Below are positions 28,201 through 38,662 of a stretch of DNA of 64,000 nucleotides, piece after piece (position 1 is the first letter of the stretch; each line of letters begins with the position of its first letter). The stretch is taken from positions 62,001 through 126,000 of the forward strand of contig NZ_JACJSF010000005.1 in assembly GCF_014698035.1 (NCBI RefSeq). Direction: 5' to 3'. The notes under the pieces are model-generated. The model worked only from the letters and a program-made list of their open reading frames with translations. It made no database searches and was not told the DNA's origin. This DNA is from Desmonostoc muscorum FACHB-395. GTDB taxonomy: Bacteria; Cyanobacteriota; Cyanobacteriia; Cyanobacteriales; Nostocaceae. Position numbers and translations under genes: made by a program.

Positions 28201-31200
28201 TCGGCTTCCGGGCTAGTCGGGGCGTGGTCTGTCGCGCTCGTGCTAGTCTTCACAGAATAACCGTACTTGCTTTGTAAATAATCTACCAGGTCATCTGGTG
28301 TTTGATATTCAAACAGCAAAGTTGGAAATAATTCCTCACCCAGAGTTGTCCCTAAATGTTGGACAACTTCTACAGTCCCAACAGAATCTAACCCCATTTC
28401 TTGGAAAGTTTTGTGTCCTTCCACCTGTGCTTCCGGAATACGTAAATGTTGCAGCAAAACTTCTCGGACAAGCTGTCGCAGATTGCGAGATTTAGTTTGT
28501 GGTTGGCTCGTGGAGGATTTTGGTGCTATTTCTGGGGTGGCTTGAGCAATTAAGTCAATGATGTGAATTACACCAGAAGCATCCAAAGATAGAGCTTTAA
28601 TAAAGGCATTAGCAGCTGGCTCTGGTTCCAGAGGATTTAAACCTTTGGATTTTACCATTAATAAAGTTGATGCTCCTAAAAGAGCGCCCATACCGCGATC
28701 GCTCCATAGAGAATAATTCAGAGCCAAAGAGCGTCCTTGACCACCATGCTGTGTTCGGTAGACAGCATAACTATCGAGAAAAGTGTTGGCTGCGGCATAA
28801 TCGCCCATGCCGGTTCCCCATTCGGCTTTAGAAGCGGAAACAGAGGACAACAACACAAAGTATTTCAGGGGCTCGTTGCGGGTAACAGTATCAAGGATGA
28901 TGGTTCCCTGGACTTTTGGGGCTAAAACTTTGGTGATTGAGGCAGGTTGTTTTTGCAGTAGTTTAAATGTGCTGTGGTCAACTGCACCCGCCGCATGGAT
29001 GACTCCATCCAGATTACCAAAGCGAGATTTGATGCTCTCAATTAATTGCTTCATCCCCAAGGCATCTGTCACATCCACAGCCTGATACATGACTGTGGCT
29101 CCCAGTTGCTCTAGTTGCTCAATTGCCTGGATACGTTGCTGAGTCGAGGCATCATGACTAGCAGATTGCCATTCTTGTTTGGGGGGGAGGGGATGGCGAC
29201 CTGTTAGCACCAAATTGATGGGTACTTGATGAACCATAGCTAAGGCTATTTCTGTCCCGACAGCACTTGTACCACCAGTAATCAACCAGGTTTCTCCAGG
29301 CGATAAAGGTAGAGAATTGTTATCTGTAGGTACATTAATTTTTTCCAAGGTACGGCTCAACCGTTGACCATGACGGATAGCAACGATACCTTCACCAGTA
29401 GGGACTGCCTTCATTTCCTGGAACAAAATATCGGCTAATTTTTCTGGCAGATAAACATCCTGGTTAAAATCTACGACTTTGGCTTGAATCTGAGGATTTT
29501 CTTGTGCCACCACCTGCGCCAGTACACCTGCCATAGATTGATGTACACCGTGTAGGGAATCATTTGGAGATATTGGATAAGCACCTTGAGTTACCACTAA
29601 GAAATTGAGGGGAGAGGCTGGGTAATATTTGACTAGCGCCTGTGTCAAAAACAAAAGACTGTAAACGCGTTCATTGAGCAGGCGGTCATTTTCTAGTAGT
29701 TGTTCTGGGGATGTTGCCCACAAACTATAGTTCCACAGATGCACGGCTGCGGTGACTGTAACACCGTCTGTTTTGATATTTTGAATCAGTTGTTCGTAGT
29801 CTTCAACGGATGCCGGATTAATAGTGAAATGTTGTGCTGTTTGCTTAAAGCTCTCCCCTGGAGTGACAAAATATGTCGTGTACTTTTTAGAATCGAACAG
29901 CTTTTCTAAATTTTCTCCTACTTGGTGGCGATCGCTAAAGATCACAATTGCCCCTGAAGGAATATCTTGAGATTGGCTTGACACCTCTGGAGTCCATTGC
30001 CAACTATGAAACCAATTCGATGGTACAGCCAAAGGAATTCTTGGCAAAGCTTTGACTTGGGGAATAGCTGAAGTCAAACCTAACCCCCCAGCCCCCTTCC
30101 CTTGTAGGGAAGGGGGAGAATTCAAAGCCTCTCTCCTCGTAGGAGAGAGGTTTGGAGAGAGGTTTTCCACCCAGTAGCGTTGGCGTTGAAATGGGTAGGT
30201 TGGTAGTGCCAGGCGGCGGCGCTGATAACCTTGGTCAAATGCAGTCCAATTGATTTTTATACCCCTGATGTACAACTCACTTAAACTAGCAAGCAATTGT
30301 GACCAGTCTGGTTGTCCTTTTTTCAAAGAAGTTAGCCAAGTGCCTGTACCTTCTGGCAAGCATCTTTTACCCATGCCGACTAATGTGGTACTCGGCCCCA
30401 TTTCTACAAAGATTTCATACCCTTGTTCATGTAGCGTCTTGATGCCGGCATAAAATCTTACTCCTTCTCTCAAATGCTGTCGCCAGTAAGTTGCATTGGG
30501 AATTTCTTGGTATTTAAGTATTTGTCCAGTCAAATTCGAGATGAGGGGAATACGCGGCGCTTGAAACTGCACCGAGCTAGCTATCTGCTCAAAGGGATCG
30601 AGGATACTAGCCATTAAAGGGGAGTGGAAAGCGTGAGAAACCTGCAATGGTTGGGCGTTAATTCCTTGAGTTGCCAATTCTTTCAGCACGGCTTGGACAG
30701 CTTCTCTGGCTCCCGAAATAACGATATTTTCTGGGCCATTAATCCCAGCAATTGCCACTTGCCCAGTGTAAGCAGCTAAAATGCCATTCATCCGTGCTTC
30801 ATTGGTGAACACTGCCGCCATCATGCCATTTTGGGGTAGAGATTGAATTAAACGCCCCCGCTCGGCGATTAATTTCAGCCCATCTTCCAAGCTGAACACT
30901 CCAGCAACACAAGCGGCTACATATTCACCCACGCTGTGACCCATAACGGCATCTGGTACAATTCCCCAAGATTTCCACATTTGGGCGAGTGAGTACTCTA
31001 AAGCAAACAATGCTGGTTGAGTATATGCTGTTTCATTCAATGGGGAAGTAACATCAGATGTGGGGTAAAGTACTGACAACAAAGGTTGCTGAAGATAGGG
31101 ACGCAAAATTTCGTCGCATCGGTCTAAAGTCTTACGGAACGTCGGCTGGGTTTCGTAAAGTTGCCGTCCCATTTCCACATACTGAGAACCTTGCCCTGTA

Positions 31201-32906
31201 AACATGAACACTACTTTGGAACGCTTCTTCTGTGCTTGACCACTGACTAATGTACTGGTCTGGTTTTGGCTAGCAAAAGCTGTGAGTTGTTCGCGCAAGT
31301 CTGCGTTAGATGCAGCGACAACAGCAAGACGGTGTTCAAAATGCGATCGCCCGGTGTTGGCTGTGAAACAAATATCTGCTAAAGATGTTTCTGGATGGGA
31401 TGTTAAAAAAGATTCATAACGGCTAGCCATTGCCAGTAGTGCTGCCTCAGTTTTGGCCGATAAACTCAGCAGGTGGAGTGGACGCTCAGTTTTCGGCGGC
31501 TCTAATTTCAATTTTGGTGCTTCTTCGATAATCAGATGGGCATTAGTACCACTCATACCAAAAGAACTAACCCCAGCCAAGCGTTTCCCGTTGACTGCTG
31601 GCCATGGAGTTGGCTTAGTTGGCACAGCCACCGCAAGTTTGTCCCAAGGAATATGAGGGCTGGGCTGTTGTAAATGCAGATGTGGCGGTATCTCTGCGTT
31701 TTGTAGAGCCAGCACCACTTTCATTAAACTGGCAACTCCGGCAGCTGATTCTAAATGACCCAACTGAGTTTTTACGGAACCAATCAGCAAAGGTTGCTCT
31801 GGAGAACGTCCTTGACACAACACTGAGCCTAAAGCTCTCACTTCAATGGGATCTCCCAAAGATGTGCCTGTACCGTGGGTTTCTACATAACTAATTTGTT
31901 CTGGTGCTACCTTAGCGTTGGTGAGTGCCTGATTAATCAATTTCTCCTGAGCTAGCCCATTGGGTACTGTCAGACCACTGCTAGCACCGTCATGATTAAC
32001 TGCCGAGCCTCGCACCACAGCCAAAATATTATCATTGTTGGCGATCGCATCTGATAAACGCTTGAGTACAACTATGCCGCAGCCTTCTCCACGTACATAA
32101 CCATCGGCTTTGGCATCAAAGGTCTTACAACGACCATCTGGAGCCAGCGCCCTCATTCTACTCAGACCAATAGAGGCTTCCGGTGCTAATATCAAATTGA
32201 CTCCACCAGCTAAAGCCATATTGCACTCACCTGAACGCAAGCTCTGACACGCCAGGTGAACCGCTAGCAATGAAGAAGAACAAGCCGTGTCTAACTGCAT
32301 CACAGGCCCTTGCAAGCCCAGGACATAAGCTAGGCGACCGATGGCAATACTCCGAGCATTTCCTAAACTGCTGTAAGCATCAATGCGGTTATGATCGCCA
32401 GAATATAGGTTAAATCGGGAATAATCTTCCATAAAGAGTCCCATAAAGACTCCCGTCTGGCTGCCGTTTAATTCCTCTGGGGATTGTCCGGCGTTTTCGA
32501 CGGCTTCCCAGCCTACCTCCAAAAGTAACCGATGTTGGGGGTCCATGCTGGCTGCTTCTAGAGGGGAAAGTCCAAAGAAATGAGGATCAAATTGATCTAC
32601 CTGTTTAATAAACCCACCATAGCGAGTGTAAATTTTCCCCAGAGTGTTGGGATTTGCATTGTAATACTCATCTACATCCCATCTGTCAGCCGGAACTTCA
32701 GTGATAGTGTCTACCCCATTGTGGAGTAATTCCCAGAATTTCTCAGGGTAGTCGGCTCCCCCAGGAAAGCGACAGTTCATCCCAATAATGGCGATTGGTT
32801 CTGTCTTGGCGTTCTCCACTGCGTCCAACTTGGCACGCATTTCTTTTAAGGCTAAAACTGAACGTTGTAATGGAGATAATTGGTTGATGTCTGAAGTGTT
32901 ACTCAT
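25260..32906 (-). CDS. Type I polyketide synthase, KS-AT-KR-ACP-KS-AT(degenerate)
   Basis: The protein has 2548 residues. Module 1: KS (about 36-460, Cys209, His343, His384), AT (about 565-880, GHSVGE with Ser658; HAFH 758-761 indicates malonyl-CoA), KR (about 965-1450; GGTSAVG, Ser1355, Tyr1370, Asn1374; no LDD motif), ACP (Ser1508). There is no DH, so a beta-hydroxy product is expected. Module 2: a KS (about 1588-2048, Cys1793, His1928, His1968) with an extra segment around 1705-1770 absent from KS1. An AT-like region follows (about 2140-2390) that lacks both GQGSQ and GHSxGE. The C-terminus holds three tandem repeats of about 36 residues (2437-2546). The linker at about 915-945 is encoded by an inserted repeat. 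The missing carrier is probably T1 of the NRPS. Confidence 0.93.
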   Translation of the reverse strand: MSNTSDINQLSPLQRSVLALKEMRAKLDAVENAKTEPIAIIGMNCRFPGGADYPEKFWELLHNGVDTITEVPADRWDVDEYYNANPNTLGKIYTRYGGFIKQVDQFDPHFFGLSPLEAASMDPQHRLLLEVGWEAVENAGQSPEELNGSQTGVFMGLFMEDYSRFNLYSGDHNRIDAYSSLGNARSIAIGRLAYVLGLQGPVMQLDTACSSSLLAVHLACQSLRSGECNMALAGGVNLILAPEASIGLSRMRALAPDGRCKTFDAKADGYVRGEGCGIVVLKRLSDAIANNDNILAVVRGSAVNHDGASSGLTVPNGLAQEKLINQALTNAKVAPEQISYVETHGTGTSLGDPIEVRALGSVLCQGRSPEQPLLIGSVKTQLGHLESAAGVASLMKVVLALQNAEIPPHLHLQQPSPHIPWDKLAVAVPTKPTPWPAVNGKRLAGVSSFGMSGTNAHLIIEEAPKLKLEPPKTERPLHLLSLSAKTEAALLAMASRYESFLTSHPETSLADICFTANTGRSHFEHRLAVVAASNADLREQLTAFASQNQTSTLVSGQAQKKRSKVVFMFTGQGSQYVEMGRQLYETQPTFRKTLDRCDEILRPYLQQPLLSVLYPTSDVTSPLNETAYTQPALFALEYSLAQMWKSWGIVPDAVMGHSVGEYVAACVAGVFSLEDGLKLIAERGRLIQSLPQNGMMAAVFTNEARMNGILAAYTGQVAIAGINGPENIVISGAREAVQAVLKELATQGINAQPLQVSHAFHSPLMASILDPFEQIASSVQFQAPRIPLISNLTGQILKYQEIPNATYWRQHLREGVRFYAGIKTLHEQGYEIFVEMGPSTTLVGMGKRCLPEGTGTWLTSLKKGQPDWSQLLASLSELYIRGIKINWTAFDQGYQRRRLALPTYPFQRQRYWVENLSPNLSPTRREALNSPPSLQGKGAGGLGLTSAIPQVKALPRIPLAVPSNWFHSWQWTPEVSSQSQDIPSGAIVIFSDRHQVGENLEKLFDSKKYTTYFVTPGESFKQTAQHFTINPASVEDYEQLIQNIKTDGVTVTAAVHLWNYSLWATSPEQLLENDRLLNERVYSLLFLTQALVKYYPASPLNFLVVTQGAYPISPNDSLHGVHQSMAGVLAQVVAQENPQIQAKVVDFNQDVYLPEKLADILFQEMKAVPTGEGIVAIRHGQRLSRTLEKINVPTDNNSLPLSPGETWLITGGTSAVGTEIALAMVHQVPINLVLTGRHPLPPKQEWQSASHDASTQQRIQAIEQLEQLGATVMYQAVDVTDALGMKQLIESIKSRFGNLDGVIHAAGAVDHSTFKLLQKQPASITKVLAPKVQGTIILDTVTRNEPLKYFVLLSSVSASKAEWGTGMGDYAAANTFLDSYAVYRTQHGGQGRSLALNYSLWSDRGMGALLGASTLLMVKSKGLNPLEPEPAANAFIKALSLDASGVIHIIDLIAQATPEIAPKSSTSQPQTKSRNLRQLVREVLLQHLRIPEAQVEGHKTFQEMGLDSVGTVEVVQHLGTTLGEELFPTLLFEYQTPDDLVDYLQSKYGYSVKTSTSATDHAPTSPEAEKSAPPNVATQEKYQDFPEQDIAIIGMACKIPGANNLEQYWDLLNAGRSVIQDVPQDRWFNQHYFEAKGNSPQAKISKRGCFVDSPFDFDPMFFGISPKEATAMDPQQRLFLELSMQALQQAGYGGKYRPDNIGVFVGCGQNTYIEHFTNYQYYEELRQRLQESSWFDHLPAEDRQHLLNTLSQVLQPSEILPESAAGNEVNELAARVSHCLNLKGPSMAVSTACSSSLVALHIACESLRSGQTGMAIVGGVNLNLSPSPFTFLRKAQALSVSGTCYPFDRRANGIVLGEGAGVLIIKPLKQALADGDLIHAVIKGSAVNNDGHSQGITAPNPKGQAEAIRQAYNSCGVDPRTISYIETHGTGTLLGDPVEVEGMTQAFRSFTDEKGFCTIGSVKSSIGHLLSASGIVSLIKVVLAMQNGKIPQTVGFEEPNPHINFADTPFAVAGKSIPWSPNGNPLRAGVNGFGFGGTNCHVILEESPVGANLQSQVTSSSPDLLCLTARNQQALQEVARQLREHIIHHPEQESSQICFTQNNAQKELPYKAALVVNDRQHLLNYLEAICSAQTPAGIYTGRANPQRTTPFHLVLDGTIAIALAEVETLGQRFPQFQVAYNSVRAGLNKMSEQAHIFAVQYAWGRLLMSLELQPTSLLVEKIGILVGATLRGMLTLEQAIALLLQIEGQKGLIAHNVSAKERLASTWTCPLVTSQGIFSHSDTISPAQLVALVQVSEQLNVDACQDVISKESVYLHLGDSSALKEKLASLDELGVWIYLDKGQPVVGRVLTSLARSYVAGVRFNSILLFPQGLRRVLLPTYPFERKTYRVSLVDSTQENQATSIPAAELLPPRLDNQHQSNAKVLETHPVTVAQTRLLPIEQLSPLTDSQRQSSYAKLAEDLKIVDNSQQPRLLPIEKPSPLTDSQRHSSYTKLAQDLKIMDNSQQPRNPVAVAQTRLLPMEQLSPLTDSQRQSSYIKLAQDLQRFGK
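25263..25600 (-). repeat. Coding tandem repeats at the PKS C-terminus (3 units)
   Basis: Three units carry RLLP(I/M)E(Q/K)xSPLTDSQR(Q/H)SSY then (A/T/I)KLA(E/Q)DL, each about 36 residues, with a NSQQPR spacer. DNA units are about 108-135 bases. They follow the degenerate AT and end the protein, where a docking segment is expected. Confidence 0.85.
30072..30164. repeat. Dispersed repeat inserted in frame in the PKS AT-KR linker
   Basis: Two adjacent perfect 10-bp hairpins (30092-30101 with 30107-30116; 30128-30137 with 30141-30150) lie inside the coding sequence. Read on the minus strand they encode SPNLSPTRREALNSPPSLQG and KGAGGLGL, a peptide typical of translated cyanobacterial palindromic repeats. 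The reading frame is preserved. Confidence 0.8.
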
Positions 32907-32998
32907 TTTAAGAAATTGCGTAATTAATAGACAAAGAAATTGAGTCTGAAGCCAGACTCATTTAGCTGTGTAAATAAATAGATGAATGTCTTTTGTAG

Positions 32999-33030
32999 AC
33001 TTATCAGAGTTAAGCAGGTGATTTACGCAA
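32999..33030 (-). promoter_or_regulatory. Shared cluster element upstream of the second PKS gene
   Basis: Plus strand: ACTTATCA (32999-33006), 15 bases, TTTACGCAA (33022-33030). It lies in the 143-base gap between the two PKS genes, about 93 bases upstream of the start at 32906. One base differs in each half from the best copies, and the spacing is identical. Confidence 0.6.
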
Positions 33031-33049
33031 GTTCACAAGTAAAATTACT

Positions 33050-36000
33050 TCAGACACCCAGCAAAGCCTCTAATTCTTGGTCAACTAATGCTGCTAATTC
33101 GTCTTCAGAATATTGCTGAATATCTATTAACAAATCATTTTGCACTTCAGTCTCTATTTGCGGCTCCACCACAACTGGCTCTGCTACATTCAAGGAAATT
33201 ACATTGTTGAGCAGATATTCAGCTAAAGATTCAATTGTGGGATATTCAAAGGTCAAAGTCGAAGGTAGAGAATTTCCGACACTGGTTTCTAGTCGGTTCT
33301 TCAACTCGATGGACATGAGAGAGTCCATCCCCATATCGAAAAAGCCCTGTTGCGGATTTGGTTGATAAGCTGCTTCAAACCTGAGAACTTGGGCAACCTC
33401 ACTTTGAATGTAAGCAATTAAAATATTCTGGCGATCGCTAGCAATAGTTTCCTCTAATTGACGCAGAAGTTCAAGTTGTTTGGCTGATTGTGCAGAATTT
33501 GTTTGTGGCTGGGTTTGGGGAGCTAAATCGGAAATTAACGGTGCTGCGCCTCCTGGTGGGAATTGCTGGAGGAATTTCGCCCAATTAACTGACATCACAC
33601 CAACTTGGGTGGCATATTGTCTCAATAAATCTCCCAGTAGTTGCAATCCCAGTTCTGAAGACATGGTAGTAAAACCACTCTCAGCTATTCGCTGTTGGCT
33701 ACGACTATCTAAATCTGCTGCCATCCCAACTTCTGCCCAAGGCCCCCAGTTAATGCTCAAACCTGGCAAACCCAAACCTCGACGATAATGAACTAAGGCA
33801 TCCATGAATGCGTTAGCGGCTGCATAGTTTCCTTGGCTGGGTGAACCAAGTAATGAGGCGACCGAGGAGAAGCAGACAAAGAAATCTAAAGGTAGGTCTT
33901 TGCTCAATGTGTGCAGATTCCATGCCCCTTGCACCTTGGGAGCAAGCACTTTAGCAAAGCGGCTCCAATTTTGTTGCAGTAATACCCCGTCATCTAAGAC
34001 ACCAGCCGCGTGAAAAATACCCCGTAGAGGTGGATAGTTAGCTTTGATTGCCTCTAACATCTGAGCCACATCTTCCGTGTTGGACACATCTGCTGTGACA
34101 ACTAGAACTTTTGCCCCTGCTTGCTGTAGTTGATTGATAGCTACTTGAGTATCACCAACAACTCCACGCCTGCCAGTTAAAACTAAGTTTTTCGCTCCTT
34201 GTGATACCATCCACTGAGCAACTTGCAGCCCTAGCGCCCCTAAACCACCTGTAATCAAATAAGTCCCATCTTCACCAATTGCCAGTTGATTCGCCGGGGT
34301 TTGAGCTTGGCGACGCACCAACCGGGAAACTTTCCGCACTCCTTGACGGAATGCAACTTCGTCTTCTTGGTCTGGGAAGCACAACTCTGCTAATAATTCT
34401 TCAATTTCGTTCCCATTACCAACTGGGTCTAAATCCAACCGCACACAGGACAATTCTGGATGTTCCAAGGGAATAACACGTCCCAAGCCCCACAAAGCAG
34501 CCTGAGTTATGGCTAAGGAATCGGACATTGGCTCTACTGGCTGGGTTCCTCTGGTAACTAACCACAAACGGGGAGACTTAGACCAGGTTGATTTTGCTAA
34601 AGCTTGAACCAAATGCAGCACATAACCACAGCCAGTAACCTGGGTATCTTGGAAATCAACAATGCTTTCATGCTCCAGCCCCCACAGGTATACTACCCCA
34701 CGGCAGGAAGGTTGGTTATTACCTAAGCTTGCTTGAATTAACCTCTGAAAATCTTGTGGTTCTGAGGGATTGATGTAGTAATGTTCTGCATCGGCTTGAT
34801 ATTCTGTACCAGGAGAAACTAAGATAGTGCGATCGCCACGTTCTTTGAGTAGTTTTGCTAACTTAACCGCCGTTCCTTGCTTATCAGCAAATATCAGCCA
34901 ACTTCCTTCTTGTGCCTGTGCCAATTGATGATTTTGCTCACGAGGTTTTGATTGCCAAGCTACTTCATACAGCCAATCACCTAAATCTTTTTGCAGACTT
35001 TGCAGCAAAGTTGCCCGACGAACTTTCCTCACTTCAAAACCGATGATTTCGGCGATTAACTGCCCATTTTGGTCGAACAGATGTACATTACCCGTTAAGC
35101 TTTGCTGATTAGATGTTGGTGTTTTTTGACCATGACACCATAGTTGATGACCAGGATGGGAACGACCATAGAATCTAAAGCTACCGATGCTAAAGGGAAT
35201 GTACATATAGTCATTCTGGACTTGCTCGGCAGGATTAACATCCCAGCAAACGTTGAGTAGTTGCAAGCATGAATCAATTAATCCCGGATAAAGTTGATAG
35301 TTATCGAGTTCGTCTGGTAACTGAGGCAGTTTCATTTGACATACAGCTTCTCCATCCTGATGCCAAATATTTTCTAGCCATTGAAATGAAGTTCCCCAAC
35401 TGTAGCCAACTGCTTGAAAACTAGAGTAAAACTGCGTTCCCGATAAAACTTGAGAACATCTAGCCTTGACTTCTGCCACATCTACAAAATTGGGTACTGG
35501 CGAGAACAGCCGGACTTTTCCTGTGCCGTGTGTTTTCCAATTAACTTCGTTTTCTGCTTCTCCACCTAAAAAACTAATAATTTGAAAGGAAGTCTCTTCT
35601 GTTGTTTGGGGTGTCAAAACTAACTGAACTGTTGTACTGCCGTCATCTGGGCAAACCAGCGTATTTTGAAATAACAAATCTTCGATGATGCAAGATTCGT
35701 TGGGGAAAGCCTCCTTAACTGCGGATAGAAGCATCGAGATATAAGATGCACCAGGAACTATTCTGACTTCGTTTAATTGATGATCCTCTAGGTAAGCAGG
35801 CGAATTGAGGCTAAATTGGGTTTCAAAGCGAATTTCTGGAGAAAATGGTAATTTTAGCCGTTGACCAAGTACAGGATGGAGAATTTTGCTAGTCTTGGCG
35901 GGTAAAGTCTGTTGGCGATGGGATGTCTCAACCCAATAGCGCTGGCGCTGGAAGGGATAATTTGGCAGTACTAGGCGACAACGGGGATAATCTTGATCAA

Positions 36001-38662
36001 AGCCAGACCAGTTGATTGATGCCCCACGCAAGTATAATTCCTGCAAGCTCTGAAGTAGCTGTTGCCAATCCGACTGTCCTGGGCGCAAACTAGGGAGCCA
36101 AATTCCTACTCCTTCAGGGAGACACTTACGACCCATTCCCAGTAAAATTGGTTTTGGCCCGACCTCTAGAAAAATTTCACAACCTTGCTGCTCAAGGGTT
36201 TCCATCCCAGAAGCAAATCTCACTGAGTGGCGCAAATGTCTGACCCAATATTCCGCATTGGTGATTTCTGTGGTCACTACTGTGCCGGTAAGATTAGAAA
36301 TCAGTTTGATATTAGGAGATAAAAAGCTGACTTCTGAGGCAATGCGCGCAAATTCCGCCAACACTGGTTCCATTAAAGGAGAGTGGAAGGCGTGGGAAAC
36401 GTTTAACTTGACACTATTAACGCCTTCGCTTTGCAGAGTAGACATCACGGCTGCGACTGCTTGATGCTGTCCAGAAATAACGACACTTTCCGGCCCGTTA
36501 ATGGCAGCAATCGATACTTGATGAGTATAAGGTTGAATAGCTGCCAATACTCGCGCTTGGGAGGCGAATATATTGACCATTGCCCCATCTTGAGGTAGTG
36601 ACTGCATGAGGCGAGCGCGGATAGCAACCAATTTTAGCCCATCTTCCAGACTAAAAACTCCAGCTATACAAGCGGCAACATATTCACCCAAGCTATGACC
36701 CATAACTACCGCAGGTTCTATGCCCCAAGATTTCCATAATTGGGAGACTGCATACTCTAGGGCAAATAAAGCTGGTTGGGTGTAGGCGGTCTCATTCAGA
36801 GGGCTAGTCCCAGATTCAGGATAGAGAATTGATAGTAAAGGTTGTTCTAAATAAGGACGGAGAATTTCATCACAACGATCTAAAGTTTGCCGGAATGTCG
36901 GTTGGGTTTCGTAGAGTTCTCGCCCCATACCTATATACTGAGAACCCTGTCCGGTAAACAGAAAGGCAATTTTCGGGCGCTTTTTGTTGTGTAATTGTCC
37001 GCTCACGGCGGGGGTTTTACCTGCTGCAAAAGCCGCCAATTGTTGACGTAAGTCTTGAGTAGATTCAGCGACAACAGCCAAACGATGGTCAAAATGCGAT
37101 CGCCCTGTATTCGCGCTGAAACAAATATCTGCTATATTTATTTTGCTATCACCTGCCAAAAAGGATTCGTAGCGGCTGACAAGTGACTGTAGTGCTGATT
37201 CAGTTTTCGCCGATAAACTCAAAAGATGAAGTGGACGCTCAGTTTTTGCCTGTACTAATTTAATTTCTGGTGCTGCTTCCAAAATCAGATGGACATTTGT
37301 ACCACTCATGCCAAAGGAACTGACCCCAGCTAGTCGTCGTCCATCTGCCCCTAATGGCCATTGTGTGGGCTGAGTCGGCACTACAAGCGGCAGTTTTTCC
37401 CAAGGAATATAGGGATTAGGTTGTTGTAAATGTAAATGTGGCGGTATCTCTGCGTGCTGGAGAGCTAACACAACTTTCATTAATCCAGCAACTCCGGCGG
37501 CTGATTCCAAATGACCAACCTGAGTTTTGACAGAACCAATAGTTAGGGGATTGTCTTGGGAGCGACCTTGACCTAATACTGCTCCCAAGGCTAACACCTC
37601 GATTGGATCTCCCAAAGGTGTGCCAGTCCCGTGAGTTTCCACATATTGAATCTGATGGGCTTGGACATTGGCATTTTCTAAGGCTTTGCGAAGTAATTTT
37701 TCTTGAGCCGAACCATTGGGGGCTGTCAGACCATTACTAGAGCCATCATGGTTGTATGCTGAACCCCGAATCAATGCCAGGATAGGATCGCCATCAGCTA
37801 AAGCATCAGATAAACGTTTGAGTACTACTATGCCACATCCTTCTCCGCGTCCGTAACCATCGGCGCTGGCATCAAAAGTTTTACAGCGACCATCAGTAGA
37901 TAAGGCTTTTAATTTACACAGACCAATGGAAGGATCTGGTGAGAGAATCAGGTTGACACCACCAGCTAAAGCCATATTACATTCTTGAGAACGAAGGCTT
38001 TGGCAAGCTAGATGCACCCCTAACAGCGAAGACGAGCAAGCTGTATCTAACTGCATGGTAGCTCCTTGCAGACCCAAGACGTAAGCCAAACGCCCAGCCG
38101 CCATACTTCTGAGAATACTTAAAGTATTGTAGGCATCAATTTGAGTGCGATCGCCATAAAAGCTCAGTTGTGCGTAGTCATCCATAGACAGCCCGACGAA
38201 TACCCCTGTAGGACTGCCATTTAACTTTTCTGGTGCTTGTCCAGCATTTTCTAGCGCTTCCCAGGTTACTTCCAAAAGTAGCCTCTGTTGAGGGTCGAGG
38301 CTGACGGCTTCGCGGGGAGAGATGCCAAAGAACTGAGCATCGAACTTGTCTACCTCATTTAAAAAACCGCCGTGCTGGGTGTACATTTTCCCCAATACAT
38401 CGGGGTCTGGATGATAAAACTCATCTACTGGCCATCTTTGTGCAGGAATTTTGCTAATGGCATCTACCCCATTATGTAATAGATTCCAGTAATCCTCTGG
38501 GTTATTGACACCCCCAGGTAAACGGCAAGACATCCCAATAATAGCGATGGGTTCTTTCTGTAATTGCTCGACAGTATCAACTTCAGACCGCATCCGCCGC
38601 AATTCTAAAATGGCATTTTCTAGTAACAAGCGGTAATTTGTATTCTCTGAATTAGGAATCAT
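33050..38662 (-). CDS. Type I polyketide synthase module KS-AT-DH-KR-ACP
   Basis: This is a 1870-residue single module. KS spans about 37-460 (Cys209, His344, His384) and AT about 565-880 (GHSLGE Ser657; HAFH 757-760, malonyl type). DH spans about 925-1215: catalytic His961 in [10 protein letters not shown], where the usual Gly of HxxxGxxxxP is Glu, and Asp1130 in [10 protein letters not shown] spans about 1460-1640 ([10 protein letters not shown] 1556-1558 of the B type, Ser1600, Tyr1613, Asn1617). The ACP is at Ser1781 (GMDSLMS). The C-terminal tail [15 protein letters not shown] resembles a docking helix. The ATG at 38662 has an AAAGGAG site and overlaps the ligase gene stop by four bases, so the two are translationally coupled. 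It probably adds one malonate to the aryl starter and dehydrates it to an enoyl thioester. Confidence 0.95.
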   Translation of the reverse strand: MIPNSENTNYRLLLENAILELRRMRSEVDTVEQLQKEPIAIIGMSCRLPGGVNNPEDYWNLLHNGVDAISKIPAQRWPVDEFYHPDPDVLGKMYTQHGGFLNEVDKFDAQFFGISPREAVSLDPQQRLLLEVTWEALENAGQAPEKLNGSPTGVFVGLSMDDYAQLSFYGDRTQIDAYNTLSILRSMAAGRLAYVLGLQGATMQLDTACSSSLLGVHLACQSLRSQECNMALAGGVNLILSPDPSIGLCKLKALSTDGRCKTFDASADGYGRGEGCGIVVLKRLSDALADGDPILALIRGSAYNHDGSSNGLTAPNGSAQEKLLRKALENANVQAHQIQYVETHGTGTPLGDPIEVLALGAVLGQGRSQDNPLTIGSVKTQVGHLESAAGVAGLMKVVLALQHAEIPPHLHLQQPNPYIPWEKLPLVVPTQPTQWPLGADGRRLAGVSSFGMSGTNVHLILEAAPEIKLVQAKTERPLHLLSLSAKTESALQSLVSRYESFLAGDSKINIADICFSANTGRSHFDHRLAVVAESTQDLRQQLAAFAAGKTPAVSGQLHNKKRPKIAFLFTGQGSQYIGMGRELYETQPTFRQTLDRCDEILRPYLEQPLLSILYPESGTSPLNETAYTQPALFALEYAVSQLWKSWGIEPAVVMGHSLGEYVAACIAGVFSLEDGLKLVAIRARLMQSLPQDGAMVNIFASQARVLAAIQPYTHQVSIAAINGPESVVISGQHQAVAAVMSTLQSEGVNSVKLNVSHAFHSPLMEPVLAEFARIASEVSFLSPNIKLISNLTGTVVTTEITNAEYWVRHLRHSVRFASGMETLEQQGCEIFLEVGPKPILLGMGRKCLPEGVGIWLPSLRPGQSDWQQLLQSLQELYLRGASINWSGFDQDYPRCRLVLPNYPFQRQRYWVETSHRQQTLPAKTSKILHPVLGQRLKLPFSPEIRFETQFSLNSPAYLEDHQLNEVRIVPGASYISMLLSAVKEAFPNESCIIEDLLFQNTLVCPDDGSTTVQLVLTPQTTEETSFQIISFLGGEAENEVNWKTHGTGKVRLFSPVPNFVDVAEVKARCSQVLSGTQFYSSFQAVGYSWGTSFQWLENIWHQDGEAVCQMKLPQLPDELDNYQLYPGLIDSCLQLLNVCWDVNPAEQVQNDYMYIPFSIGSFRFYGRSHPGHQLWCHGQKTPTSNQQSLTGNVHLFDQNGQLIAEIIGFEVRKVRRATLLQSLQKDLGDWLYEVAWQSKPREQNHQLAQAQEGSWLIFADKQGTAVKLAKLLKERGDRTILVSPGTEYQADAEHYYINPSEPQDFQRLIQASLGNNQPSCRGVVYLWGLEHESIVDFQDTQVTGCGYVLHLVQALAKSTWSKSPRLWLVTRGTQPVEPMSDSLAITQAALWGLGRVIPLEHPELSCVRLDLDPVGNGNEIEELLAELCFPDQEDEVAFRQGVRKVSRLVRRQAQTPANQLAIGEDGTYLITGGLGALGLQVAQWMVSQGAKNLVLTGRRGVVGDTQVAINQLQQAGAKVLVVTADVSNTEDVAQMLEAIKANYPPLRGIFHAAGVLDDGVLLQQNWSRFAKVLAPKVQGAWNLHTLSKDLPLDFFVCFSSVASLLGSPSQGNYAAANAFMDALVHYRRGLGLPGLSINWGPWAEVGMAADLDSRSQQRIAESGFTTMSSELGLQLLGDLLRQYATQVGVMSVNWAKFLQQFPPGGAAPLISDLAPQTQPQTNSAQSAKQLELLRQLEETIASDRQNILIAYIQSEVAQVLRFEAAYQPNPQQGFFDMGMDSLMSIELKNRLETSVGNSLPSTLTFEYPTIESLAEYLLNNVISLNVAEPVVVEPQIETEVQNDLLIDIQQYSEDELAALVDQELEALLGV

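Noticed and set aside
33050..38662. Inactive DH domain because the HxxxGxxxxP glycine is Glu
   Set aside because: His961 and Asp1130 are both kept and the domain has full length, so loss of activity cannot be claimed from the Gly change alone.
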